Positions 1 through 8,643 of a stretch of 64,000 bases of DNA are shown one piece after another (the first letter of the stretch is position 1; each line of letters starts with the position of its first letter). The position numbers and the translations under genes are program-made. This stretch comes from Pigmentiphaga litoralis (GTDB lineage: Bacteria; Pseudomonadota; Gammaproteobacteria; Burkholderiales; Burkholderiaceae_B): the NCBI RefSeq assembly GCF_014651835.1, contig NZ_BMXQ01000001.1:2888120-2952119 (forward strand). The letters run 5' to 3'. The notes beneath the pieces were generated by a model. The model had not been told where the DNA came from. It did not search any database and saw only the letters and a list, made by a program, of their open reading frames with translations.

Positions 1-800
1 TGGGCGTGCAGGTCATCGTCGACTACCGGGCAGGGGATGGCGGCAGCGTGGCCATGGGCATGATCGCGCGCGCGGCGCCGGACGGCACCACCCTTGTGTT
101 CTCGGCGATCACGCCGCTGACGGTGCGGCCGCTGGTGGGCGCGGTCACCTATGATCCACTGCGCGACATCGCGCCCGTGGCGGGCGTGATGCACACACCG
201 CTGCTGCTGGTTGGCACGCCCGCCCTGCCCTACGATACGCTGGCCGACACCTTGCGCCACGCGCGCGCCCACCCCGGGCAGTTGCGCTGGGCTTCCTCGG
301 GCATCGCGACCACGGGTCACCTGGTCATGGAGCAGGTCAGCCGCGCCAGCGGCACGCGCATCGTCCATGTGCCGTACAAAGGCGGCGGCCAGCAAATCAG
401 CGATGCCCTGGGCGGTCAGTTCGAACTGCTGTCGACCAACGTCAGCGAGATGCAGCTGCGCGCCATTGCCGCCGGCCAGTTCAAGCCACTGGCCGTCGGC
501 GCGCCGGCGCGATTGCCGGTGCTGCCGGATGTGCCGACCTTTGCCGAGCTTGGGTTCGCGCAGGCCAACCTGTCGTCCTTGTTCGGCGTGTTCGCGCCGG
601 GTGGAACGCCTGTCGCGTTATTGAGCGTGCTCAATCGAGCCATCAACACGGCCGTGACATCGGCGACCTTCCAGCAGCGCCTGGCCGTGACCGACAACCT
701 GCCCGCCACCGACACGCGCGAGGCCTTCGTTGCGCGCATCCGCGCCGACTTCGACGCGAACCGCGCGATGCTGCGCGCTGCGCCACTTCGCGCGCCTTAG
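1..800 (+). CDS. Bug/TctC-family periplasmic substrate-binding protein, 5' end outside window
   Basis: The reading frame is already open at the first base, so the signal peptide and the first part of the mature protein are missing. About 265 residues remain. Visible family landmarks are the DYRAGDGGSVA segment (the usual N-x-x-GAGG loop region), the APDGTTLVFSAI strand, the HVPYKGGGQQISDALGG segment (the typical HVPYKG motif) and the VPTFAELGF segment. These mark the tripartite tricarboxylate transporter-like receptor (Bug) family, which binds small carboxylates in the periplasm. The first start-like codon (GTG at 6) is internal and not a real start. Ligand cannot be predicted. No TctA/TctB membrane genes are visible. 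Confidence 0.93.
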   Translation, partial: GVQVIVDYRAGDGGSVAMGMIARAAPDGTTLVFSAITPLTVRPLVGAVTYDPLRDIAPVAGVMHTPLLLVGTPALPYDTLADTLRHARAHPGQLRWASSGIATTGHLVMEQVSRASGTRIVHVPYKGGGQQISDALGGQFELLSTNVSEMQLRAIAAGQFKPLAVGAPARLPVLPDVPTFAELGFAQANLSSLFGVFAPGGTPVALLSVLNRAINTAVTSATFQQRLAVTDNLPATDTREAFVARIRADFDANRAMLRAAPLRAP

Positions 801-872
801 TTGGCGCCGTGCTCGGCTGCCAGTACGCGGCTCCCCCGGGCTGCCCGGCTCAACATGCACAATGCCCTCCTT

Positions 873-889
873 CATATGAAAAACATATG
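873..889. repeat. Paired CATATG palindromes upstream of the lipoprotein hydrolase promoter
   Basis: CATATG occurs at 873-878 and again at 884-889, centres 11 bases apart, just upstream of the predicted -35 at 911. Two six-base palindromes one helical turn apart could be an activator or repressor site. No regulator is identified. Confidence 0.3.
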
Positions 890-910
890 CAGAACCGTGT
901 TTCCATATAT

Positions 911-939
911 TTGACGCCAATATGACAGGTCTCTAGGAT
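911..939 (+). promoter_or_regulatory. Sigma-70-type promoter for the lipoprotein hydrolase
   Basis: TTGACG at 911-916 is followed after exactly 17 bases by TAGGAT at 934-939 (5/6 and 4/6 matches to consensus). Transcription would start near 946. That excludes the upstream in-frame ATG at 938, which lies in the -10 box, and supports ATG 980 as the true start. Confidence 0.6.
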
Positions 940-979
940 GGTTGTGCAGAACAACACTACATCCATCCGGAGACACTTC

Positions 980-2356
980 ATGCGCACCACCCCTCTTTCC
1001 CTTGGCGCGGCCGTTGCCGCCGTCATGTTGCTCGGCGCCTGCGGCGGCGGTGACGACAACCATAACGACACCGGCCCGGTCGCCTCGGGCGAGAAGGCAC
1101 CCACGTCGGCCGCCTGCCCATCCGTCGTACCGGCAACCGCCAAGTGCCTGTCCGGGCAGGATTCGGCCGGCGCCTACTACCTGATCGCCATGCCCGAAAA
1201 GTGGAACGGCGACCTGGTCATGCATGCGCATGGCGGCCCGTCGCTCGATGCCCCCACACCGGCCCGCGCCGTAGAAGACCTGGAACGCTGGACCATCATG
1301 GTCAGACAAGGCTACGCCTGGGCCGGCTCCACCTTCCGCCAGGGCGGTGTCGAAGTGCGTGCCGCGGCGGAAGACACCGAACGCCTGCGCAAGATCTTTA
1401 TTGAACATGTGGCCAAGCCCAAGCTGACCATTCTGCATGGCCAGTCATGGGGCGGCGGCGTCGCTGCCAAAGCTGCCGAGACATACACCGCGGCCACCAA
1501 CAACGGCAAGGCACCGTACGACGGCGTCCTGCTGACCAGCGGCGTGATTGCTGGCGGCAGCTACTCGTATGATTTCCGGCTGGACCTGCGTGTGGTGTAT
1601 CAGTACCTGTGCAACAACCACCCGCGTCCGACCGAAGCGGCGTATCCGCTCAACCTGGGTCTGCCGGCCGGCGTGACCATGACCTCCGCCGACCTGACCG
1701 GCCGCGTCAACGAATGCCTGGGCTTGAACAAGACCGCCGCGCAGCGCACGCCAGAAGAGACCCGCAAGATCCGCACGATCGAAAACGTCATCAAGATCCC
1801 GGCCAGCTCGATCCAGTCGCACCTCAACTGGGGCACCTTTCACTTCCAGGACATCTCGAGCAAACGCACCGGCGGCGCCAGCCCCTTCGGCAACATCGGC
1901 GTGCGCTACAGCGGTTCCGACGACGACGCGGCATTGAACGCAGGCGTGCTGCGCTATGCCGCGAATCCCGCCGCCGTGGCCCGCTTTGCCGCCGACACCG
2001 ATCCGAACGGCAAGATTCCCGTGCCGGTGCTGACGATGCGCGGCACGCAGGATCCGACGGCGTTCGTTGAAATGGCCAACTTCTTTGGCCGCACGATGAC
2101 CCAGGCCGGCACCGCCGATCACCTGGTGCAGACCTTCACGAATGACAGCGCGCACAGCTACCTGAGCGATCCCGCCTACGTGACGATCATGTCATCGCTG
2201 ACCAAATGGGTGACCCAAGGCACCAAGCCGACACCGGCCAGCATCGCCGCGGCCTGCCCTGCTTTCGAAGCCGAATACGGCGCAGGATGCCGCTTCCTTC
2301 CGGATTACGTACCTGCCGCACTGGAAACACGTATTCCGCCTCGCCAACGCAACTGA
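980..2356 (+). CDS. Secreted lipoprotein alpha/beta-hydrolase
   Basis: 458 residues. The N-terminus has a short positive region, a hydrophobic core and a lipobox LGAC followed by GGGDD, so the protein is probably lipidated and exported. The nucleophile elbow is GQSWGGG (about residues 154-160), preceded by an LHG strand. A late NDSAHSYL segment probably carries the catalytic His, and RGTQDPTAF the acid. The arrangement fits an esterase/peptidase-like serine hydrolase, but the substrate is unknown. Start 980 is chosen over an in-frame ATG at 938 because the predicted promoter overlaps 938, a GGAGA ribosome site precedes 980, and the lipoprotein signal begins there. A rho-independent terminator follows at 2382-2415. 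Confidence 0.85.
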   Translation: MRTTPLSLGAAVAAVMLLGACGGGDDNHNDTGPVASGEKAPTSAACPSVVPATAKCLSGQDSAGAYYLIAMPEKWNGDLVMHAHGGPSLDAPTPARAVEDLERWTIMVRQGYAWAGSTFRQGGVEVRAAAEDTERLRKIFIEHVAKPKLTILHGQSWGGGVAAKAAETYTAATNNGKAPYDGVLLTSGVIAGGSYSYDFRLDLRVVYQYLCNNHPRPTEAAYPLNLGLPAGVTMTSADLTGRVNECLGLNKTAAQRTPEETRKIRTIENVIKIPASSIQSHLNWGTFHFQDISSKRTGGASPFGNIGVRYSGSDDDAALNAGVLRYAANPAAVARFAADTDPNGKIPVPVLTMRGTQDPTAFVEMANFFGRTMTQAGTADHLVQTFTNDSAHSYLSDPAYVTIMSSLTKWVTQGTKPTPASIAAACPAFEAEYGAGCRFLPDYVPAALETRIPPRQRN

Positions 2357-2381
2357 TCACCTTCGTCTTTCGCTGCCCAGG

Positions 2382-2415
2382 GCGGCGTGCTGCGACAAGC
2401 GGCACGCCGCTTTTT
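2382..2415 (+). terminator. Rho-independent terminator after the lipoprotein hydrolase
   Basis: A perfect 9-bp stem (GCGGCGTGC at 2382-2390 pairing with GCACGCCGC at 2402-2410), an 11-base loop and five T residues follow. It lies 26 bases after the stop codon. Confidence 0.85.
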
Positions 2416-2563
2416 GCTGTCCACCGGCCGACCGTGTCGCAAGACGTGCGCACGCCGAAGCGCCGCATATGCCGGTTGCCCCCCTTCGCGCACCAATGCG
2501 GGACGCGAGCGAACCGGACCCGCACGACCATAGCCACGGTCCCTCTAAAAAACTCTACATTTC

Positions 2564-2592
2564 TTCACAATTCAAATGATATCCATTATCAT
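2564..2592 (+). promoter_or_regulatory. Promoter of the TonB-dependent receptor gene
   Basis: TTCACA at 2564-2569 and TATCAT at 2587-2592 are separated by exactly 17 bases, each a 5/6 match to the sigma-70 hexamers. The -10 and spacer are overlapped by the Fur-like palindrome. Confidence 0.65.
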
Positions 2593-2593
2593 T
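2575..2593. promoter_or_regulatory. Fur box
   Basis: AATGATA-TCCAT-TATCATT is a 7-5-7 perfect inverted repeat resembling the Fur consensus GATAATGATAATCATTATC. It covers the -10 element of the receptor promoter, the position expected for iron-dependent repression. Confidence 0.75.
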
Positions 2594-2726
2594 CGCATTA
2601 TTAATTACACCCGGCATACAACGCCTCATCCAGGGCACAGCGGATCTGGCTCCGCCAGTCCGCCAGTGCCGCCCCTGGGGGAGGCGCGAAGCGCCCAGGG
2701 GGGGATCCCCACCTACAGGAGCACCC

Positions 2727-5072
2727 ATGTCGTACATCAAGAGCCGCAAGCATCCCGCTGCGCCGCGCCGCCATCCGACCGCCGCGGCCACCGCCGCCGC
2801 CCTTGCCGCGGGCATTGCCATGCACCCGGCCAGCGCGCAAACTGCCTCCGGCCCAACGACATCGCTGCCTGAAATCACCGTGAGCGGTGACGCGCAAAGC
2901 GACTACAAGGCCGACGCCCTGTCTTCGCCCAAGTTCACCGAACCCCTCATCGACACGACCCGCACCGTCACCATCATCAAGGAAAGCCTGTTCAAGGAAC
3001 AGGTCGCCACCACGCTGACCGAAGCCCTGCGCAACACCCCGGGCGTCGGCACCTTCTTCCTGGGCGAAAACGGCAACACGACCACGGGCGACGCCGTCTA
3101 CATGCGCGGCTTCGACGCCAGCAGCAGCATCTTCATCGATGGCGTGCGCGATACATCAACGGCATCGCGCGACGTCTTCAACATCGAAAGCATCGAAGTC
3201 ATCAAGGGTCCGTCGGGCTCCGACTATGGCCGCACGTCGCCTACCGGGTCAATTAACCTGGTGACCAAACAACCGCGGCTGGAAAATTTTGCGGCCGGCA
3301 CGTTGAGCGTCGGCACGCAGAATCAGCGCCGCGTGACGGCAGACTTGAATCGCGTGATTGAAGGGTGGAACGGCGCGGCGTTTCGCTTGAACGTGATCAA
3401 GCAGGACAGCGACGTGCCCGGCCGCGACCACGTCAACAACGATCGCCTGAGCATTGCGCCGTCGTTGGCGTTCGGCCTGAACGGCAGCACCCGAGCCTTC
3501 GTCAACTTCATTCACACCAAGCAGAACAACGTGCCGGATGGCGGTGTGCCGACCATCGGGCTTCCAGGGTATGGCGCGCCGGCTGCGGTGGCCATCCCCC
3601 AGAATCCGACCCCCGCCAATCCGGGCCCGCTGCCCGGGGCAACGCAGTCCGAGCTCAACCAGTTGAACGGCGCGCCGCGCGTGCGCTCGCGCAACTTCTA
3701 TGGCACCAGCGGCGACTTCGACGACGCCACCACCAACATGCTGACGGCGCGCGTCGAGCATGACCTGGGCAACGGCAACCTGCTGACCAACACGACACGG
3801 TACGGCCGCACCGATCATGACTACATGCTCAACGCGTTCATGCCGACCGGAAACAACCTGAACCTGGCTGGTCCGCAATCCGCATGGACGGTCGCACGCA
3901 GCCTGCCGACCAATGTCGATCAGCGCAACACCATCCTGACCAACCAGACCAATCTGCGCGCCACGGTCACTACCGGCGGGCTCAAGCACACCCTCAGCAC
4001 CGGCCTGGAACTGACGCGCGAAGAACAGATCAACTATGCGTTCGTCGCACGCAACTCGGGTGCGGCAGGGACGGCGCCGCCGGCCAATCTGTACCATCCG
4101 GATTCGAATGCGCCGGGCTTCAACCGGATCCGGCGGCCGGGCCAATCCGCTGGCACGACCAAGACCGCCGCCATCTACGCATTCGACACGATCCAGATCA
4201 GCGATCGGTTTTCGGTGAATGGTGGCCTGCGTTACGACCGGTACAAGACTGAATTCGCGTCGAACCCATTCACCGCGACTGCCACTGCACCGGCCTTCGA
4301 CGTATCCAAATCCGGCAATCTGTTCGGCTGGAAATTGGGTGCGCTGTACAAGCCCGCCGACAACGGCAGCCTGTACGCGGCCTATGGCGTGTCGCAGCAA
4401 CCCCCCGGCGGTGGCGCCTTCGCGCTCAGCACCGCATCCAACAATGCGAACAACACGGCCTACGATCCGCAGAAAGCCAAGACCGCCGAAATCGGGACGA
4501 AATGGGACTTCCTCGATCGTCAGCTTGGCGTTGCCGCGTCGCTCTATCGAACCGAGATCACGAACGAGATCATTACCGATCCCATCTCGCCGGCGACGTA
4601 CATCCAGGCCGGCAAGAAACGCGTGCAAGGTGTCGAGCTCTCCACCGTCGGCCAGATCACCAAGGCTTGGGCCATCAATGCCGGTTACACCACCATGCAC
4701 ACGGCAGTCACCAACGGCCCCAATGTCGGCGCCGACCCGGGCAGCAACGCGCTCAACTACACGCCCAAAAGCGCCTTCACCTTGTGGACCACCTACAAGA
4801 CGCCCTTTGGCCTGACCATCGGCGGCGGCGCGCGCTACAACGGCAAACTGCAACGCGGCACCGATGGCGCGGTCGGCACGCCGCGCTACACCGACTCGTA
4901 TGTGGTGTTCGATGCGATGGCGCTCTACCCCATCAACCGCAACTTGAGCCTGCAGCTCAACGTCTACAATCTGTTCGACAAGGATTACGTTGCGAACATC
5001 AACAAAAGTGGCTATCGCTACACGCCCGGCGTGCCGCGTTATGCCCTTCTGAGCGCCAACTTCCGCTTCTGA
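2727..5072 (+). CDS. TonB-dependent siderophore receptor (catecholate/Fiu-like)
   Basis: 781 residues: a long signal peptide ending near ASAQ (about residue 38), an N-terminal plug (about 50-200) with the landmarks TLTEALRNTPGVG, MRGFDASSSIFIDGVRD and IEVIKGPSGSDYGRTSPTGSINL, then a 22-strand beta-barrel ending in the aromatic C-terminus ANFRF typical of outer-membrane proteins. The family imports ferric siderophores across the outer membrane using TonB/ExbBD, which are not in this window. The Fur box over its promoter and the downstream piuC-type gene support iron uptake; the siderophore itself cannot be read. The ribosome site CAGGAG at 2716-2721 fixes the start. Confidence 0.95.
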   Translation: MSYIKSRKHPAAPRRHPTAAATAAALAAGIAMHPASAQTASGPTTSLPEITVSGDAQSDYKADALSSPKFTEPLIDTTRTVTIIKESLFKEQVATTLTEALRNTPGVGTFFLGENGNTTTGDAVYMRGFDASSSIFIDGVRDTSTASRDVFNIESIEVIKGPSGSDYGRTSPTGSINLVTKQPRLENFAAGTLSVGTQNQRRVTADLNRVIEGWNGAAFRLNVIKQDSDVPGRDHVNNDRLSIAPSLAFGLNGSTRAFVNFIHTKQNNVPDGGVPTIGLPGYGAPAAVAIPQNPTPANPGPLPGATQSELNQLNGAPRVRSRNFYGTSGDFDDATTNMLTARVEHDLGNGNLLTNTTRYGRTDHDYMLNAFMPTGNNLNLAGPQSAWTVARSLPTNVDQRNTILTNQTNLRATVTTGGLKHTLSTGLELTREEQINYAFVARNSGAAGTAPPANLYHPDSNAPGFNRIRRPGQSAGTTKTAAIYAFDTIQISDRFSVNGGLRYDRYKTEFASNPFTATATAPAFDVSKSGNLFGWKLGALYKPADNGSLYAAYGVSQQPPGGGAFALSTASNNANNTAYDPQKAKTAEIGTKWDFLDRQLGVAASLYRTEITNEIITDPISPATYIQAGKKRVQGVELSTVGQITKAWAINAGYTTMHTAVTNGPNVGADPGSNALNYTPKSAFTLWTTYKTPFGLTIGGGARYNGKLQRGTDGAVGTPRYTDSYVVFDAMALYPINRNLSLQLNVYNLFDKDYVANINKSGYRYTPGVPRYALLSANFRF

Positions 5073-5095
5073 TCACGCACCGGCGTCGTGCGCTG

Positions 5096-5122
5096 GCCTC
5101 TCCGATGCGGAGGGGCTTTTTT
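5096..5122 (+). terminator. Terminator between the receptor gene and the piuC-type gene
   Basis: A 9-bp stem (5096-5104 with 5108-5116, one G-T pair), a 3-base ATG loop and six T residues. It sits only 19 bases before the piuC-type start, so downstream expression depends on read-through or on an unseen promoter. Confidence 0.85.
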
Positions 5123-5141
5123 CATTTCGAGGCTACCCGCG

Positions 5142-5822
5142 ATGATGCTTCATATCCCCGGCGTGTTGACGCCTGACCAGGCCGCCGAATTGCGCGGACG
5201 ACTCGATGCGTCGAACTGGACGGATGGGCGCGCCACAGTTGGTGACCAGGGCGCGCGCGTCAAGCGCAATCGCCAGTTGCCCGAAGGCTCGCCGCTCGCC
5301 CTCGAACTGGGACGCATCGTGCAGCACGCGGTGTCGTCCCATCCCATGTTCTTTGCGGCCGCGCTGCCGGCGCGCACGATGCTGCCCCTGTTCAATTGCT
5401 ATGAAGGCGGCGAGCACTATGGCGCGCATGTCGATGGGTCGGTGCGCATCCTTCCGGGCACCGATCAACGCCTGCGCACCGATGTGTCATCCACGCTCTT
5501 CCTGTCCGAGCCCGACACCTATGATGGCGGCGAACTGGTGGTGCGCGATACCTATGGCGAACACGAGGTCAAGCTGCCTGCCGGTGACCTGATCCTGTAT
5601 TCGGCCACCAGCATTCACCGCGTCGAACCCGTCACGCGCGGCGCGCGCATCAGCGCGTTTTTCTGGACGCAAAGCCTGGTGCAGGACGATGGGCAACGCA
5701 ACCAACTGTATGAGCTTGACGTTGCCATCCAGGCGCTGCGCGCGCGTCATGGCGACAGCGCGGAAACCGTGGCCCTGACCGCCCACTATCACAACCTGAT
5801 CCGCCGGTGGGGCCAGACCTGA
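5142..5822 (+). CDS. piuC: Fe(II)/2-oxoglutarate-dependent dioxygenase, PiuC/YbiX family
   Basis: 226 residues, almost the length of E. coli YbiX (225). The start MMLHIPGVL at 5142 matches the family N-terminus and is preceded by GAGG at 5129-5132; an upstream in-frame start at 5088 lies in the terminator region and is rejected. The iron triad is visible as H96-x-D98 (AHVDG) and H159 (SIHRVEP), with R169 as the likely 2-oxoglutarate carboxylate ligand ([10 protein letters not shown]). Members are PKHD-type hydroxylases usually found next to Fur-regulated siderophore receptors, as here. The hydroxylated substrate is not established. Confidence 0.93.
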   Translation: MMLHIPGVLTPDQAAELRGRLDASNWTDGRATVGDQGARVKRNRQLPEGSPLALELGRIVQHAVSSHPMFFAAALPARTMLPLFNCYEGGEHYGAHVDGSVRILPGTDQRLRTDVSSTLFLSEPDTYDGGELVVRDTYGEHEVKLPAGDLILYSATSIHRVEPVTRGARISAFFWTQSLVQDDGQRNQLYELDVAIQALRARHGDSAETVALTAHYHNLIRRWGQT

Positions 5823-5879
5823 TCGAGGCATGTTTATTGCTCGACTGCACGACCAACCTTCGTTCCTGATGGGGAGTTC

Positions 5880-6680
5880 ATGCAGATCACACTCGAAAAC
5901 CAGGTTGCGATCGTCACGGGGGCCAGTTCAGGCCTGGGCGAGGCCGCTGCCCGCGCGCTTGCCAAGGCGGGCGCCGCGGTCGTCGTGAATTACCATTCCA
6001 AAGCAAAACCTGCCCGCGAACTGGTCAAGGCCATCAAGCAGGATGGCGGCCAGGCCATCGCCGTCGGTGCCGACGTGTCGAATGAAGACGAGGTCGACAT
6101 GATGTTCCAGAAGGCCATCGACACCTTCGGCCACGTTGACATCCTGGTCGCCAATTCCGGCATGCAGAAAGACGCCGCGGCCGAAGACATGACCCTGGAA
6201 GACTGGAACACGGTGCTGTCAGTCAATCTGACGGGGCAGTTCCTGTGCGCCCGCGCGGCCATCCGGCTATTCAAGGCGCAGGGTGTGCTCGACAACGTGT
6301 CGCGTGCGGCCGGCAAGATCATCCACATGAGTTCCGTGCACCAGACGATCCCCTGGGCGGGTCATGTGAACTATGCGGCCTCCAAAGGCGGCGTCGACAT
6401 GCTGATGCGCACGCTGGCGCAGGAACTCGCGCACCAGCGCATCCGCATCAATGGCATTGCGCCCGGCGCCATCCGGACGCCGATCAACGAGACCGAGACC
6501 AAGGGCGCGGCAGGCCGCAAGCTGCTCAAGCTGATTCCGTATGGGCGCATCGGCGATCCCGAAGATGTCGCCAATGCGGTCGTGTGGCTTGCCTCGGACC
6601 TGTCCGACTATGTGGTCGGCACGACGCTGACCATCGATGGCGGCATGTGTCTCTACCCAGGATTCATCAACAATGGCTGA
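5880..6680 (+). CDS. SDR-family oxidoreductase, glucose 1-dehydrogenase-like
   Basis: 266 residues of a classical short-chain dehydrogenase. The cofactor motif TGASSGLG is at 13-20, the ANSG motif near 91 (NAG variant), N116 in the VNLTG strand, catalytic S151/S152, Y165 and K169 (YAASK), and PGAIRTP after the active site. The C-terminus ends with the common TIDGGMCLYPGF. The stop overlaps the start of the GH15 gene (ATGGCTGA), so the two are probably translated together. This SDR plus GH15 pairing suggests sugar or polyol metabolism. Substrate is not certain. The start follows a GGGGA ribosome site. Confidence 0.9.
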   Translation: MQITLENQVAIVTGASSGLGEAAARALAKAGAAVVVNYHSKAKPARELVKAIKQDGGQAIAVGADVSNEDEVDMMFQKAIDTFGHVDILVANSGMQKDAAAEDMTLEDWNTVLSVNLTGQFLCARAAIRLFKAQGVLDNVSRAAGKIIHMSSVHQTIPWAGHVNYAASKGGVDMLMRTLAQELAHQRIRINGIAPGAIRTPINETETKGAAGRKLLKLIPYGRIGDPEDVANAVVWLASDLSDYVVGTTLTIDGGMCLYPGFINNG

Positions 6681-8553
6681 GTCCATGGTGTACCCCAACC
6701 CCTTGCCCGACACCGGTCCCATCCCGACGCAACGGCCTATCGAAGCCCACGGCATCATCGGCGACATGCGCACGGCGGCGCTGATTGCCGACGATGGCAC
6801 GGTCGACTTTTTCTGCTGGCCTGAATTCGACAGTCCCTCGGTCTTCGTGTCCCTGCTCGATACGCCGCGCGCGGGCGCCTTCGAGCTTGCGCCCGACCTG
6901 CCCGATGCGCGCCACATGCAGGTTTACCTGCCCGATACCAATGTGTTGCTGACACGCTGGCTGGACGAAGACGCCATCGTCGAGCTGACCGACCTGATGC
7001 CCGTCAATGACGAGGACGATCTGTCGCGCGTGGTTCGCACGATCAAGGCGGTGCGCGGACGCGCGCGGATCCGCCTGCGCTGCGCGGTGCGCCATGACTA
7101 TGCGCGCGCCGATACCCGCGCACGCACTGACGGCGCCGACGTGTGCTTCGAAGCGGGAGGTCAGCCCTCGATGCGCCTGTCGGGCAGCATCCCGCTGTCC
7201 ATCGATGACAACGCCGCCATCGCCGACCTGTGGCTTGAAGAAGGCGAGACCGCCGAGTTCGTGCTGGGCGGCGCCGACGATCCGTTCGTGCGGGCCGACG
7301 ATGCGCAGAATTGCTTCAAGCGCACGATGGAGTACTGGCGCGGATGGCTGTCGCAGTCCCGCTATACCGGCCGCTGGCGCGAGTTCGTGTCGCGGTCGGC
7401 CCTGGCGCTCAAGCTGCTGACCTCGCGCCGTCACGGCGGCATCCTGGCTGCGGCGACCTTCGGGCTGCCCGAAGACCTGGGCGGCGAACGCAACTGGGAC
7501 TACCGTTACACCTGGATCCGCGACGCGTCCTTCACCATCTATGCCTTCATGCGGCTGGGCTTTACCGAAGAGGCGAACGCCTTCATGCACTGGGCGGCGG
7601 AACGGGTGCCGGCCTATGTGGACACCAACGATAACGAAGGCCACGACCCGCACAAGATCCTTGCCGTCATGTACACCGTCGACGGCAATCCGGACCTGAA
7701 GGAAGAGTCGCTGGATCATCTGATGGGCTACGCCAACTCGCGTCCCGTGCGCATCGGCAACGAAGCGTACAAGCAGGTGCAGCACGACATCTATGGCGAG
7801 CTGCTCGACGGCGTCTATCTGAGCAACAAGTACGGAGCGGCCATCTCGCACAAGGGCTGGCGGCACACGGTGCAGATCGTCGACCAGGCCTGTCGCGACT
7901 GGCGCACCCCCGATGTCGGCATCTGGGAAATGCGCGGCGAACCGCAGCACTTCCTGCACTCGCGGCTGATGTGCTGGGTCGCCGTCGATCGCGCCATCCG
8001 GCTGGCGCAAAAACGATCCCTGCCCGCCCCCTTCGAGCGCTGGAATGCGGAACGCGCGGCGATTCATGCCGACATCTGGGAAAACTTCTTCGACAAGGAA
8101 GCCGGGCATTTCGTGCAGCGCCTGGGCAGCCGCGCGCTGGACGGCGCCATGCTCTTGATGCCACTGGTGCGATTTGTCGGTGCGACCGATTCGTGCTGGC
8201 TCGCAACGCTCGACGCGATCCGCGACCGGCTGGTGCGCGATGGCATGGTCAAGCGCTACCTGATGGACGAGACGCCTTGCGATGGGCTGAAGGGGGATGA
8301 GGGCGCGTTCGCCGCGTGTTCTTTCTGGTACGTGGAGTGCCTGGCGCGCGCGGGCCGCATCGACGAGGCCCGGTCTGAATTTGAGAAATTGCTGACCTAT
8401 GCGAACCCCCTTGGGCTGTACGCCGAAGAGTTCGATCGACGTGGGCGCCATCTGGGCAACACCCCTCAAGCCTTGACGCATCTGGCATTGATCAGCGCCG
8501 CATCGTTCCTGGATCGCAAGTTGTCAGGAGACGAGACACACTGGCAGCCATGA
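6673..8553 (+). CDS. Glycoside hydrolase family 15 protein (glucoamylase/trehalase-like)
   Basis: 626 residues without a signal peptide, so probably cytoplasmic. The N-terminal part (IIGDMRTAALIADDGTVDFFCWPEFDSPSVF in pieces) is the super-sandwich domain common to bacterial GH15 proteins. The catalytic (alpha/alpha)6 barrel shows WDYRYTWIRDASFT, GIWEMRGEPQHFLHSRLMCW (containing a probable acid Glu), KGDEGAFAACSFW and a C-terminal YAEEFD...LGNTPQALTHLAL block containing the second Glu. Start 6673 overlaps the SDR stop by 8 bases; an earlier in-frame start lies inside the SDR gene. Likely hydrolyses alpha-linked glucosides such as trehalose or maltodextrin; specificity cannot be read. Confidence 0.92.
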   Translation: MAESMVYPNPLPDTGPIPTQRPIEAHGIIGDMRTAALIADDGTVDFFCWPEFDSPSVFVSLLDTPRAGAFELAPDLPDARHMQVYLPDTNVLLTRWLDEDAIVELTDLMPVNDEDDLSRVVRTIKAVRGRARIRLRCAVRHDYARADTRARTDGADVCFEAGGQPSMRLSGSIPLSIDDNAAIADLWLEEGETAEFVLGGADDPFVRADDAQNCFKRTMEYWRGWLSQSRYTGRWREFVSRSALALKLLTSRRHGGILAAATFGLPEDLGGERNWDYRYTWIRDASFTIYAFMRLGFTEEANAFMHWAAERVPAYVDTNDNEGHDPHKILAVMYTVDGNPDLKEESLDHLMGYANSRPVRIGNEAYKQVQHDIYGELLDGVYLSNKYGAAISHKGWRHTVQIVDQACRDWRTPDVGIWEMRGEPQHFLHSRLMCWVAVDRAIRLAQKRSLPAPFERWNAERAAIHADIWENFFDKEAGHFVQRLGSRALDGAMLLMPLVRFVGATDSCWLATLDAIRDRLVRDGMVKRYLMDETPCDGLKGDEGAFAACSFWYVECLARAGRIDEARSEFEKLLTYANPLGLYAEEFDRRGRHLGNTPQALTHLALISAASFLDRKLSGDETHWQP

Positions 8554-8643
8554 TGTACATTTGTCGCATATTGATAAAAATAGACTGAATTGAGCGACAG
8601 CCCGGCGGCCATGCCAGGCGGCCCGGGTTCAGCAGGAGACGGT

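Larger units (their letters stand above)
2357..2726. other. Intergenic region with terminator, promoter and Fur box
   Basis: The 370 bases between the hydrolase and the TonB receptor hold the terminator (2382-2415), an AT-rich promoter/Fur site (2564-2593) and a G/C-rich leader with the ribosome site CAGGAG at 2716-2721. No convincing gene is present. Confidence 0.7.

Noticed and set aside
938-979. Upstream in-frame ATG of the lipoprotein hydrolase
   Set aside because: It lies in the predicted -10 element, and the lipoprotein signal begins at ATG 980.
6667-8481. 604-codon - strand frame opposite the GH15 gene
   Set aside because: No recognisable family; the GH15 catalytic blocks are on the + strand.
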